Made by a program: the position numbers and the translations under genes
Assembly (NCBI GenBank): GCA_020072645.1
Contig: JAIQGK010000007.1
Span: 62,001-126,000 of the forward strand
Reading direction: 5' to 3'
From: Terriglobia bacterium
GTDB lineage: Bacteria; Acidobacteriota; Terriglobia; Terriglobales; Acidobacteriaceae
Length of the DNA stretch: 64,000 nt
In this document: positions 27,903-35,622 of the stretch, in pieces
Position numbering within the stretch: position 1 is the stretch's first letter
Layout: each line of letters opens with the position of its first letter
Notes under the pieces: model-generated
What the model saw: only the letters and a program-made list of their open reading frames with translations
Told to the model about the DNA's origin: nothing
Databases searched by the model: none

Positions 27903-28017
27903 CCCGGACCAACCAAAGATCCCAAAAGTTTTGTCGCTACCGGCGTGGGAGGTTTGTTGCAATCCCAGGCCGATAGTCGAATGAAATAAAAGCGGGGTGC
28001 GAACCTGCACCCTGATT

Positions 28018-28100
28018 TTTAGAAGCCGTCTCACCAATGACCGTAGCCGCGGCAACTCATGTCGCCAGGGCTATGACTGATTGGCGAGACCGCTTCTAAA
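28018..28100. repeat. Long inverted repeat (21-bp arms) in a non-coding region
   Basis: Arms TTTAGAAGC-GTCTC-CCAAT and ATTGG-GAGAC-GCTTCTAAA pair over 21 positions with two mismatches and enclose about 41 bases, within which CCGTAGC/GCTATG can also pair. This could be a small structured RNA, a cruciform, or the end-to-end form of a miniature element. There is no target-site duplication that I can confirm. Confidence 0.7.
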
Positions 28101-28184
28101 GACCTGTGAGAATTCCGCGTTCCATGGCCTGTATGGCGGCGTGTTAGAAAGCGGAGCCACAGCTCACCCCGCGAGATTTAAAAA

Positions 28185-28325
28185 TCAGGCATTGAACTAT
28201 CGACGGTAGTGAGATGCCTGAAGCCGGGCAGCCGGGCGAAGTGGAGTTCGCCCAGCTGCCTTTCCAACGGAGGTGAAACACGAACCAGGCATTAACAAGA
28301 TCTCCGGTCGCGCGGCCGGGATCTT
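28185..28325 (+). promoter_or_regulatory. Attenuator-like structured region without a downstream gene
   Basis: CAGGCAT occurs at 28186-28192 and again at 28286-28292, and the complementary ATGCCTG lies between them at 28214-28220, so it can pair with either side but not both. A strong hairpin GGCAGC-GGGCGAA/TTCGCCC-GCTGCC (28227-28260) and a terminal stem AAGATC-CCGG/CCGG-GATCTT (28297-28325) complete it. Such mutually exclusive pairing is typical of riboswitches and attenuators. No plus-strand gene starts until 30380, so it may be an orphan leader or a stand-alone RNA. Confidence 0.45.
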
Positions 28326-28364
28326 GCTCCTAAAAACTAGTCGACGAATGAATACTGCAATTTT

Positions 28365-28412
28365 GGAGTTGGATAACATCTGAGAGTGTCTTCGCGGGTT
28401 TTATCCAACTCC
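28365..28412 (+). repeat. GAAGTTGG-type hairpin, copy 5
   Basis: Perfect 12-bp arms GGAGTTGGATAA/TTATCCAACTCC with a 24-base loop, followed by TCTTTTCC and then a CCTGG-like motif. It lies about 500 bases after paralog 4. Confidence 0.75.
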
Positions 28413-29069
28413 TCTTTTCCTGGCGCTCCGCGGGCTCCATGAGACTGCTGCATCCTGTGCTTCGCTCAAAGCAATACAGCAACTACCGTCCTTTGATCGC
28501 TTTGTCTTTGAGATGTCCGTGCTTGAGCGTCCGATCGTGAGTATTCGGTTCTTTTGAGCTGTGCAGTAACCCGACATCCTTCCCTCGCGAATTCGATCGA
28601 TGCAGCAACTTTCGATGAGCCTGGCGCACATCCCGCCGCGAAGTGGCGCCGGAATCCGCCAACAGCCGAGTCAATTTCAGCGAATTCTGACGAGAGCCCG
28701 GGTGTTCCGAAGAATTTCCATACGATATCCAAATTTTCAATATAAAAGTCGGACACCGAACCTGGTATTTTGGCTGATGCGCGGTGCCCATCCAACTACC
28801 AGTGCCGGTGCCCGACTCTTTGCCGGAAGCCCGATTCCGGCGCTCTTACCGTCCTTCATGGAACGGTATAGAGATCAAAAAGACGTGAATCCTAATTTCA
28901 GTTCGCAAATCTCAAACGCTCATTTGTGTAACGAACATTCCAGCCCGAACGTGTCTCCGGACCTTCATGGCAAAAAATAAAATTGGTTTGGAGCGTTTGC
29001 TGTCGCGATTTTTATGCGCCGCAATCCGCGAAACTGAGGCTAATCACGTCAGAGTCCTGGAGGAGTCTC
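28413..29069. other. Gene-poor region
   Basis: No frame here reads as a protein; overlapping open frames on both strands lack ribosome sites and composition typical of the neighbours. Nothing else recognised. Confidence 0.45.
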
Positions 29070-29417
29070 TTAGCGTCTAAGAGGAGTGGCCCATTGAGGC
29101 GAGCCATGAAGAAGAGGAGATGCAACAAGCGACTCGTACAGTCCGCCCACCTCTGCGAATGACGGATTTTGCGATTTGTTTCCTGAATCGATTCTGATCG
29201 GACGCTTGTTCTGACTCTGGGGACGCCGGATGTTTACCCGGCTTGGAACCACATAGTTGAAATCAACAGTTACGACAGGCGGGATATCATCGTACGGATC
29301 CGGGTCATACGAATCACACGAGCATGCGGCGGTTGCGGCAAGAAAAACCATGCATCCGAGAACCAACCCGCGTAACCACCTATGTGCCAGCAAAAACATC
29401 TGTGCCTGATCTTTCAC
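29070..29417 (-). CDS. Possible small exported protein or lipoprotein, unknown function
   Basis: 115 residues. The N-terminus LVLGCMVFLAATAACSCDSYD looks like a signal peptide, with either Cys32 or Cys34 in a lipobox-like position, followed by an acidic patch DPDPYDDIPP and a basic Arg/Lys-rich middle. No family is recognised and no good ribosome site is visible. It stands alone in a gene-poor stretch; it may be a real small surface protein or a chance frame. Confidence 0.4.
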   Translation of the reverse strand: MKDQAQMFLLAHRWLRGLVLGCMVFLAATAACSCDSYDPDPYDDIPPVVTVDFNYVVPSRVNIRRPQSQNKRPIRIDSGNKSQNPSFAEVGGLYESLVASPLLHGSPQWATPLRR

Positions 29418-29890
29418 GTATCCAGCTGAAGCGAAATTCTGGATGCCCTAAATTTACACCAGAATATTAATAGAACCTTGGAAATACATTAAAAAAAGAA
29501 AGATTTGAACTGGGGCTATTTTTACCAGAAGATGGCCCGTGACTACTGCTAAGTTGTTGAAATATTGGCTTAACGAAGGAATGCATGGTTGGGGATCATT
29601 TGGTATTCCCACTAAAAAATCTGGGATGCCGATTTGCCGGACAGCACACAACCAGGGAGTAATGTGCCTAGTGTGCGAATTCCGCCGCTTCTGGCGGCTT
29701 CTGCCGTTAGCGCGAAGAACATTTGATTTTCCTGATGATTTCCAGGCGAAAACGTGGCTTGGATCGACACGCTGGACAGTACTCCTAAAAAGTGGCGGCA
29801 ACAGACGCAAACAGGACGCAAACGCAGAGTAGGGAATTGGAGGAAGAGATTTTAGAAGCCGTGCAAGAGACAGAAGCAGAAGAAGTTAAT
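29418..29890. other. Intergenic region before tRNA-Gln
   Basis: Open frames on both strands (about 29454-29832) overlap each other and contain no recognisable domain; I treat them as non-coding. Nothing else recognised. Confidence 0.4.
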
Positions 29891-29964
29891 TGGCTGCCCC
29901 CCAGGGATTCGAACCCCGATATGCTGATCCAGAGTCAGCTGTCCTGCCGTTGAACGAGGGGGCA
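29891..29964 (-). tRNA. tRNA-Gln (anticodon CTG)
   Basis: On the minus strand the 74-base molecule begins TGCCCCC and ends GGGGGCAGCCA with CCA encoded. The acceptor stem pairs over 7 bp, the anticodon stem GCTGA/TCAGC holds the loop CTCTGGA giving CTG, and the T-arm has GGTTCGAATCC. It reads CAG glutamine codons. Confidence 0.95.
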
Positions 29965-30379
29965 GAATGTAATGATTCCTTAGCAGTTTACCATATCTGT
30001 TTGGGCCCTATTCGAGTGAGCGTAGTCACACGGTGTCTGCTCAATCGAGGGGGATATTGAGACGTTCCTCCGATCAATCTGCTGGCACGTAAATTCAAAA
30101 AAATCCCCGCATTCGACCTTGATATTGCATCCGCGATATTGCATCCCTAACCAGCAATTGAAGCTCCGTGAATCTTTACTCACGCCCTTGATCAGCTCGG
30201 ATTAAGACAAATTCATCCCAAATGTACAAAGAAAGTTAGAAACCTTTTTCTCCAGCGCCCGTATATATCTTCCAAAGGGTGCGATGGACCATTTATTGAT
30301 GAAAAATCTTCTCAGGTTTCGCAACACTTTTTCAGTAAGCCAATCCAAATGCGCAAGATTTAAGCCAAGGGAAAATTGA
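29965..30379. other. Region between tRNA-Gln and ADOP permease
   Basis: About 415 bases, AT-richer than its surroundings, with a local repeat GATATTGCATCC(G/C) at about 30121-30148. No integrase or attachment site is visible beside the tRNA. No gene seen. Confidence 0.4.
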
Positions 30380-32917
30380 ATGCAGATTTTTGAAGAAATT
30401 CGTTACGCCTTGCGGCAGTTCAGAAAAGCGCCAGGATTTACCGCGACAGCGGTCCTGACTTTGTCACTGGGCATTGGAGCCACGACCGCGATCTTTACGC
30501 TGGTGCATGCTGTGCTGCTCAAATCATTGCCGGTTTCCAAACCGGGAGAACTTGTGCGTGTGGGCAATGAAGAAAACTGCTGTATCAATGGCGGATTACA
30601 GGACAACTGGTCTCTCTTCTCGTTTGAGCAGTACAAGCAGTTTAAGGAGCACACCCCGGGATTCGAAGAACTAGCCGCCATGCAGGCTGGAAACAGCCTG
30701 ATGGGAGTCCGCTGGAGCGGCAACAACAAGCCTTCTGAGTCATATCGGGCCGAGTTTGTTTCCGGAAATTATTTTTCAACGTTTGGAATTCCCGCCTATG
30801 CCGGCCGGATGCTTTCTCCTCAAGACGACACCAAGGGAGCGCCCATGGCGGCGGTAATGAGCTTTCGCACCTGGCAGGAAAAGTTCGGGGGCGATCGGTC
30901 CATTATCGGAACGGGATTTGTGATGAACTCACAGCCGGTTACGGTCGTCGGTATCGCGCCTCCCGGTTTCTTTGGCGATAGAGTGCAGAGCAATCCACCT
31001 TCGTTCTGGCTTCCGCTAAATGCCGAGCCGGTGATTGAACCGGCTGTGGGTGTGCTGAATGATGCGGCATTGGACTGGCTGGACCTGATTGGACGCATCA
31101 ACCCGGGCGCGGACAAAAAAGCCATGGAAGCGCAAATGCAGGTAGAGCTGCGTCAGTTCTTGTTGAGTCCGGAAAGCAAGGTTGAAGATCGCTCCAAACC
31201 TCTGGTTGCCAAGCAGACGCTGCATTTTTCTCCCGGCGGAGGCGGCGTGCAGAGGATGCGCGACGAATACCAGGACGGGCTGCACCTGCTGATGTGGATT
31301 TCAGCTTTCGTCTTGTTGATTGCGTGCGCCAATCTGGCCAACCTAATGCTTGTTCGCGCGACGGCGCGCAAGCAGCAGATCACGGTACGTTCCGCCCTGG
31401 GCGCTTCACGCGCCACTCTGGTACGGCAGGCACTCACGGAAAGCGTTGTGCTTGCAATGATGGGCGGGTCAGCGGGAATTGCAATTGCCTTTGCCGGATC
31501 AAAGATGATCTTGCGGTTGGCTTTTGGAAATGATTACGTGCCCATCGAGGCTACGCCGTCTCTGCCAGTCCTAGCATTTGCATTCGCAACTTCAATTTTA
31601 ACCGGCGTCCTGTTTGGAATTGCGCCTGCATGGATGACCGCCAGCACGAATCCCGCTGAAGCTTTGCGCGGCGCCGGACGCTCCACAGGGCGCCGAGGGA
31701 CGTTAGGGCAAAAATCGCTTGTGATAGTGCAGGCCGCGCTGTCACTCGTTCTGTTATGCGTCGCTGGCTTGCTGACCCGAAGCTTGAATAATATGCAACA
31801 TCGCAACTTCGGCTTTGATACCAGCAATCGATACATCTTACATATTGATCCGCAGATGGCCGGATACAAGACGGACAGATTGGAGCCACTCTACCGGCAG
31901 CTCAAAGAAAATATCGCTGCCATCCCTGGAGTCCAGCAAGTCAGCTTTTCCCTTTATAGCCCAATGGAAGGCGACAATTGGGGCGAGGGCGTATACATCG
32001 AAGGAGACCCGCCGCCGGCGCCTGGAACACCTGACCATGGCGCATCATGGCTGCGCGTGAGCCCTGGCTATTTCGACACAATTGGCACGAAGATCGTTGA
32101 AGGTCGGGCCATCAATGAGCAGGACACGCCGACGACGCGTGCCGTGGCGCTGGTGAATCGCTTCTTTGAGAAAAAGTATTTCAAGGATGGCCAGGCCATT
32201 GGAAAGCATTTCAGTGACGACCTGAAACATCCGGGCGCATTTGAGATTGTGGGAGTGACCGAGGACACGAATTACTGGGGAGCAACCAGCAAGATGCGAG
32301 CGATGTATTTCCTGGCTGAAGGCCAGAGCGCCCATAATCCTGATCCGCGTTACCAGCAGTTTGAAGACCGCTCGCGCTACCTGAATGCAATTGAAATACA
32401 AACTCATGGAGAAGTGTCTGGACTTGAGACGCATATCCGCCGAGTGCTATCGCAGGTAAACCCTGATCTGGCAGTGATCGATTTTCAAAGCTTTGGTCTT
32501 CAGGTAAAAGCAAACTTCATGCAACAGGCAATGATTGCCAAGCTGACGTCATTCTTCGGAATATTGGCGTTGATTCTGGCCTCCATCGGCCTTTATGGCG
32601 TTACGTCGTACACAGTGGAGCGGCGGACGAGCGAGATCGGCATTCGCATGGCTCTGGGCGCAGATCGCCTGAATATGTTGGGAATGGTCTTGCGCGGCGC
32701 ATTTGCTCAGGTCGGCATCGGTTTGGCCATCGGCATCCCAGTCACCATTTTTGGTGGCCGAGTGATGGCTAGCCAACTCTACGGAGTCAAGCCGCATGAT
32801 CCATTTGTATTGGTGATTACCACGGTTGTTCTGGCGGCTGCGGCGTTTATCGCCGCCGTGATTCCGGCCCGCAGAGCCGCGAATACTGAGCCAATGCTGG
32901 CTTTGCGCACAGAGTAA
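30380..32917 (+). CDS. ADOP-family permease (MacB/FtsX type)
   Basis: 845 residues. It begins with the acidobacterial hallmark EIRYALRQFRKAPGFTATAV followed by a transmembrane helix (about 20-42). A periplasmic MacB-like core domain follows, then a first FtsX unit with three helices (about 300-420, TVRSALGASR), a second periplasmic domain, and a second FtsX unit (about 715-840, EIGIRMALGADR). The family is the acidobacterial duplicated orphan permease group, which lacks a neighbouring ATPase, and none is found here. Substrates are unknown; MacB relatives move lipoproteins, toxins or peptides. AGGGAA precedes the start. An inverted repeat after the stop may end transcription. Confidence 0.93.
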   Translation: MQIFEEIRYALRQFRKAPGFTATAVLTLSLGIGATTAIFTLVHAVLLKSLPVSKPGELVRVGNEENCCINGGLQDNWSLFSFEQYKQFKEHTPGFEELAAMQAGNSLMGVRWSGNNKPSESYRAEFVSGNYFSTFGIPAYAGRMLSPQDDTKGAPMAAVMSFRTWQEKFGGDRSIIGTGFVMNSQPVTVVGIAPPGFFGDRVQSNPPSFWLPLNAEPVIEPAVGVLNDAALDWLDLIGRINPGADKKAMEAQMQVELRQFLLSPESKVEDRSKPLVAKQTLHFSPGGGGVQRMRDEYQDGLHLLMWISAFVLLIACANLANLMLVRATARKQQITVRSALGASRATLVRQALTESVVLAMMGGSAGIAIAFAGSKMILRLAFGNDYVPIEATPSLPVLAFAFATSILTGVLFGIAPAWMTASTNPAEALRGAGRSTGRRGTLGQKSLVIVQAALSLVLLCVAGLLTRSLNNMQHRNFGFDTSNRYILHIDPQMAGYKTDRLEPLYRQLKENIAAIPGVQQVSFSLYSPMEGDNWGEGVYIEGDPPPAPGTPDHGASWLRVSPGYFDTIGTKIVEGRAINEQDTPTTRAVALVNRFFEKKYFKDGQAIGKHFSDDLKHPGAFEIVGVTEDTNYWGATSKMRAMYFLAEGQSAHNPDPRYQQFEDRSRYLNAIEIQTHGEVSGLETHIRRVLSQVNPDLAVIDFQSFGLQVKANFMQQAMIAKLTSFFGILALILASIGLYGVTSYTVERRTSEIGIRMALGADRLNMLGMVLRGAFAQVGIGLAIGIPVTIFGGRVMASQLYGVKPHDPFVLVITTVVLAAAAFIAAVIPARRAANTEPMLALRTE

Positions 32918-32952
32918 TGGTTTTGAGCGATAGCCGTCGCTCAAATAATGAA

Positions 32953-33030
32953 TGCAGGCTGCAACCGAAAACCTGTTTTTCGCGGCTGAGATAGTCACGA
33001 CGAATCAGGAATGTTCGGTCGCAGCCTGCA
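32953..33030 (+). terminator. Large-loop inverted repeat after the ADOP gene
   Basis: Arms TGCAGGCTGCAACCGAA and TTCGGTCGCAGCCTGCA pair over 17 positions with one mismatch, enclosing 44 bases, followed by ATTTTCTTTTC. A smaller TTGAGCGA/TCGCTCAA hairpin lies just before it (about 32924-32945). Together they fit a terminator region; the large loop is unusual. Confidence 0.6.
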
Positions 33031-33132
33031 ATTTTCTTTTCGGTATGATCCCTCAAAGCGCGAATCGCCACTCTTGGCGTATCCTGTCACCATTCATGAA
33101 TAGCAAGTAAATCTGACGCCAAGGAGCTTGGA

Positions 33133-33897
33133 ATGGCGGAACATATTGTTGTCTCAATTGAAGACCGGATACTCACGTTGCGCCTTGATCGGCCAGAGAA
33201 GAAGAACGCCTTGACCCGAGGCATGTACCTGGGGATGATCGAAGCGCTCAAGCAGGCTGACGCTGACCCAAACGTTCGTGTGGTCCTGATCACGGGAACA
33301 GAGGTCTGCTTCACCGCTGGAAATGACTTGGTGGATTTTGCCAACGCAAAACCGGGAGAGACGAGTCCAGCGATTCTTTTCCTGCAAACATTGATAGCTG
33401 CGCAGAAACCAGTGATTGCGGCTGTGGGAGGAGTAGCGGTCGGAATCGGCTCCACCATGTTGTTGCATTGCGACCTTGTTTATGCCGCTTCGGACGCGCG
33501 TTTTCAGCTTCCTTTTGTCAATCTGGGACTGTGTCCGGAAGCTGGTTCCAGCATACTTCTGCCGGCGCTGATGGGACATCGCAGGGCCGCGGAACTTCTG
33601 TACTTTGGCGAGCCATTCACAGCGGACACAGCACGAGACGGTGGAATTGTGAATACCATAGTCGCCGGCAATGAACTCTTCAACACGGCGATGGCCAAAG
33701 CACGGCAACTTGCGGAAAAGCCGCCGTCAGCGTTGCGCATCACCAAAGCTTTGTTGAAGCGTGGATCCGTTAACACGATTGCCGATGCGATGGCGAAGGA
33801 GACAGAACGGTTCGCCGCTCTCTTACAAGGTCCGGAGGCAAGGGAAGCGATGATGGCTTTCATGCAGCGGCGCAAACCGGACTTCTCACAATTCTGA
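33133..33897 (+). CDS. Enoyl-CoA hydratase/isomerase family protein
   Basis: 254 residues, standard crotonase length. LRLDRPEKKNALT near residue 17, the oxyanion-hole strand FTAGNDLVDF (about 58-67) and AAVGGVAVGIGSTMLLHCDLVYA (about 96-118) are the usual crotonase landmarks. The catalytic glutamate pair of true hydratases is only partly visible (LGLCPEAGSS carries one Glu, which isomerase-like members also have), so the exact reaction on acyl-CoA is uncertain. AAGGAG precedes the start. It stands alone and is convergent with the sigma-54 activator gene, 18 bases away. Confidence 0.92.
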   Translation: MAEHIVVSIEDRILTLRLDRPEKKNALTRGMYLGMIEALKQADADPNVRVVLITGTEVCFTAGNDLVDFANAKPGETSPAILFLQTLIAAQKPVIAAVGGVAVGIGSTMLLHCDLVYAASDARFQLPFVNLGLCPEAGSSILLPALMGHRRAAELLYFGEPFTADTARDGGIVNTIVAGNELFNTAMAKARQLAEKPPSALRITKALLKRGSVNTIADAMAKETERFAALLQGPEAREAMMAFMQRRKPDFSQF

Positions 33898-33915
33898 AAG
33901 AATGTGTGAGGACGA

Positions 33916-35271
33916 TCAGCCGACCAATTCGTCGCGCCAGCCGTCCTTCTTCATTTCCGATTGGAACCAGCGCTGGAGTTGACTGCGAATCTCGGCTGGC
34001 ATCTCTCCAAACTGAATCCCGTGGTGCCCTTCTTTATTCGCCCATGCAATGCGCCCATGCAGTTCAGCTCGTACATCGCTTTCAGGCACGGTAAAACGAA
34101 TCGTCACAGGTTCGCCCTGTCCCAGGATCTTATGCAGGGAAACTCCGGCGCCACCAAGGCTGATGTTCAATAAGGTGGCTTCCATTGATTCTTCGCCGTG
34201 CTTCAACTCAACGGGAGCACTGGTCTGCTTGCGATAATAACGTTGCTGCTCCGCGCACAAGGTGCCCACAGCGGCTTCACTTTCATTTTCACGATATGCT
34301 TTCAGCTTGCGAAGCAGAGTGCGACGCGAAATTCCCAGAGCTTCAGCCGCTTTGCCCTGGTTGCCGCCGCAACGGTCTAACATGTCAAACACAATCTGCC
34401 GCTCCACCTGGTCAAGATCACGATTCAAGGGGTTCTTACCTTGGCCGGGGGTTGTGTCATGATGCAGCTTCAGATCCACGCTGGTGATTTCCACCGGAGC
34501 ATTCTTGGCCAGCATGATCGCACGGAAAATGGCATTGCGCAGTTCGCGCACATTACCCGGCCACTCGTGCGTGAGCAGCGCCGTGATGGCGTCGCTTGAA
34601 AAACGTGAATTCGGATAATGCTGGTGGAGTATCTGCTCGGCGATCGCCAACAGGTCTTCCGGCCGTTCACGTAGCGGCGGTATTTCCAGCTTAAATTCGG
34701 CTAGGCGATGATATAAATCATTGCGAAAACGCCCGGCGCGGACCAATTCTTCCAGATTTTGGTTGGTAGCCGCCACCACGCGCACATTCACGCTGACTTT
34801 CTTGTTTCCACCCAGGCGGTAATAAGGCACGCCATCCAATACGCGCAGCAGCTTGACCTGGACTTTGGGATCGAGGTCTCCGATTTCATCCAGGAAAAGA
34901 GTGCCGCCATCGGCCATTTCAAAATAGCCGATTTTCTGCGCGTCAGCGCCGCTAAAAGCGCCTTTTTCATATCCAAAGAGTTCGCTTTCAACCAGATGCT
35001 CAGGGATGGCGGCGCAGTTTACGTCCACCCAGGCTTTGTTGCAGCGAAGCGAGTGACTGTGGATGGAACGGGCAATCATTTCCTTGCCAGTGCCAGTCTC
35101 GCCCACGATCAACACCGCAGCCGGATGACATGCAACCTGCTCAACCAGTCGCATCACGCGCTTTAAAGCGTCACTGCGAACAATCTGACTGGTCAACTCA
35201 CACGCGTTTTTAACCGCGGTCGACAGAATCTTCTCCTTTATATACGCGCAACATGGGCGGATAGCGCGCAT
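33916..35271 (-). CDS. Sigma-54 activator (AAA+, Fis HTH) with C-terminal PilZ domain
   Basis: 451 residues. There is no N-terminal receiver: after ~25 residues the AAA+ domain begins, with Walker A GETGTGKE (57-64), the sigma-54 contact loop GAFSGA (104-109; usually GAFTGA), Walker B GGTLFLDE (122-129) and the arginine-finger region RFRNDLYHRL. A Fis-type HTH spans ~284-327 (NQGKAAEALGISRRTLLRKL). Residues ~343-445 form a PilZ domain with NISLGG (369-374); the arginine motif is RYYRK, not a clean RxxxR, so c-di-GMP affinity is uncertain. It is divergent from an HD-GYP/GGDEF gene, suggesting control of sigma-54 promoters by c-di-GMP. The start lacks a good ribosome site and may lie further in. 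Confidence 0.92.
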   Translation of the reverse strand: MRAIRPCCAYIKEKILSTAVKNACELTSQIVRSDALKRVMRLVEQVACHPAAVLIVGETGTGKEMIARSIHSHSLRCNKAWVDVNCAAIPEHLVESELFGYEKGAFSGADAQKIGYFEMADGGTLFLDEIGDLDPKVQVKLLRVLDGVPYYRLGGNKKVSVNVRVVAATNQNLEELVRAGRFRNDLYHRLAEFKLEIPPLRERPEDLLAIAEQILHQHYPNSRFSSDAITALLTHEWPGNVRELRNAIFRAIMLAKNAPVEITSVDLKLHHDTTPGQGKNPLNRDLDQVERQIVFDMLDRCGGNQGKAAEALGISRRTLLRKLKAYRENESEAAVGTLCAEQQRYYRKQTSAPVELKHGEESMEATLLNISLGGAGVSLHKILGQGEPVTIRFTVPESDVRAELHGRIAWANKEGHHGIQFGEMPAEIRSQLQRWFQSEMKKDGWRDELVG

Positions 35272-35442
35272 TTGTCACTTGTTATCGCCAATGATGAGAC
35301 AAGTTCGTCACACCCGCAATTGAAGAAGTGGAGGCCATGATTACTTAAGTTCCTCAACTTCAGCTTTATCCGATGCTCTTTCCGGGTATATCAGGCTAAA
35401 CTGCGCGTATCACAGGCCCGTTCTGGAAGGCTTGCTGTGACA

Positions 35443-35537
35443 CTTTAGTGCGCCGTTGACTCCGGGGGCTGCGACAAGACTGTCGCAAAGACGTAAGGCA
35501 TACAGCCGAGTCCGCCTCAGACGGCAAAACGCTAAAG
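35443..35537 (+). promoter_or_regulatory. Nested structured leader upstream of the HD-GYP/GGDEF gene
   Basis: Five nested stems can form one elongated fold: CTTTAG (35443)/CTAAAG (35532), GCCGT (35452)/ACGGC (35521), GACTC (35458)/GAGTC (35508), GGCTG (35467)/CAGCC (35503) and CGACA/TGTCG (35472-35485). The unpaired AAAGACGTAAGGCATA lies on one side. It ends about 85 bases before the start codon. The order and spacing look like a cis-acting RNA. It does not match the GEMM c-di-GMP consensus (no GGCAAACC hairpin). A DNA-level regulator site is an alternative. Confidence 0.45.
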
Positions 35538-35622
35538 CATTGACTTAACAAGAGGAAACACCGTTCGTGGTTTATTGGCCAAGCAATTGCCTACATAGCC
35601 ATAGGACGGAGACGGAAAAGGC

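Noticed and set aside
29891-30379. tRNA-Gln as an integration site for a mobile element
   Set aside because: No integrase, no duplicated tRNA 3' end and no change of gene style were found on either side.
35443-35537. GEMM (c-di-GMP-I) riboswitch before the HD-GYP/GGDEF gene
   Set aside because: CGCAAAG and AGCCGAGTCCGCC look similar to parts of GEMM, but the GGCAAACC segment, the GNRA hairpin and two-helix layout are missing. Kept only as an unassigned structured leader.
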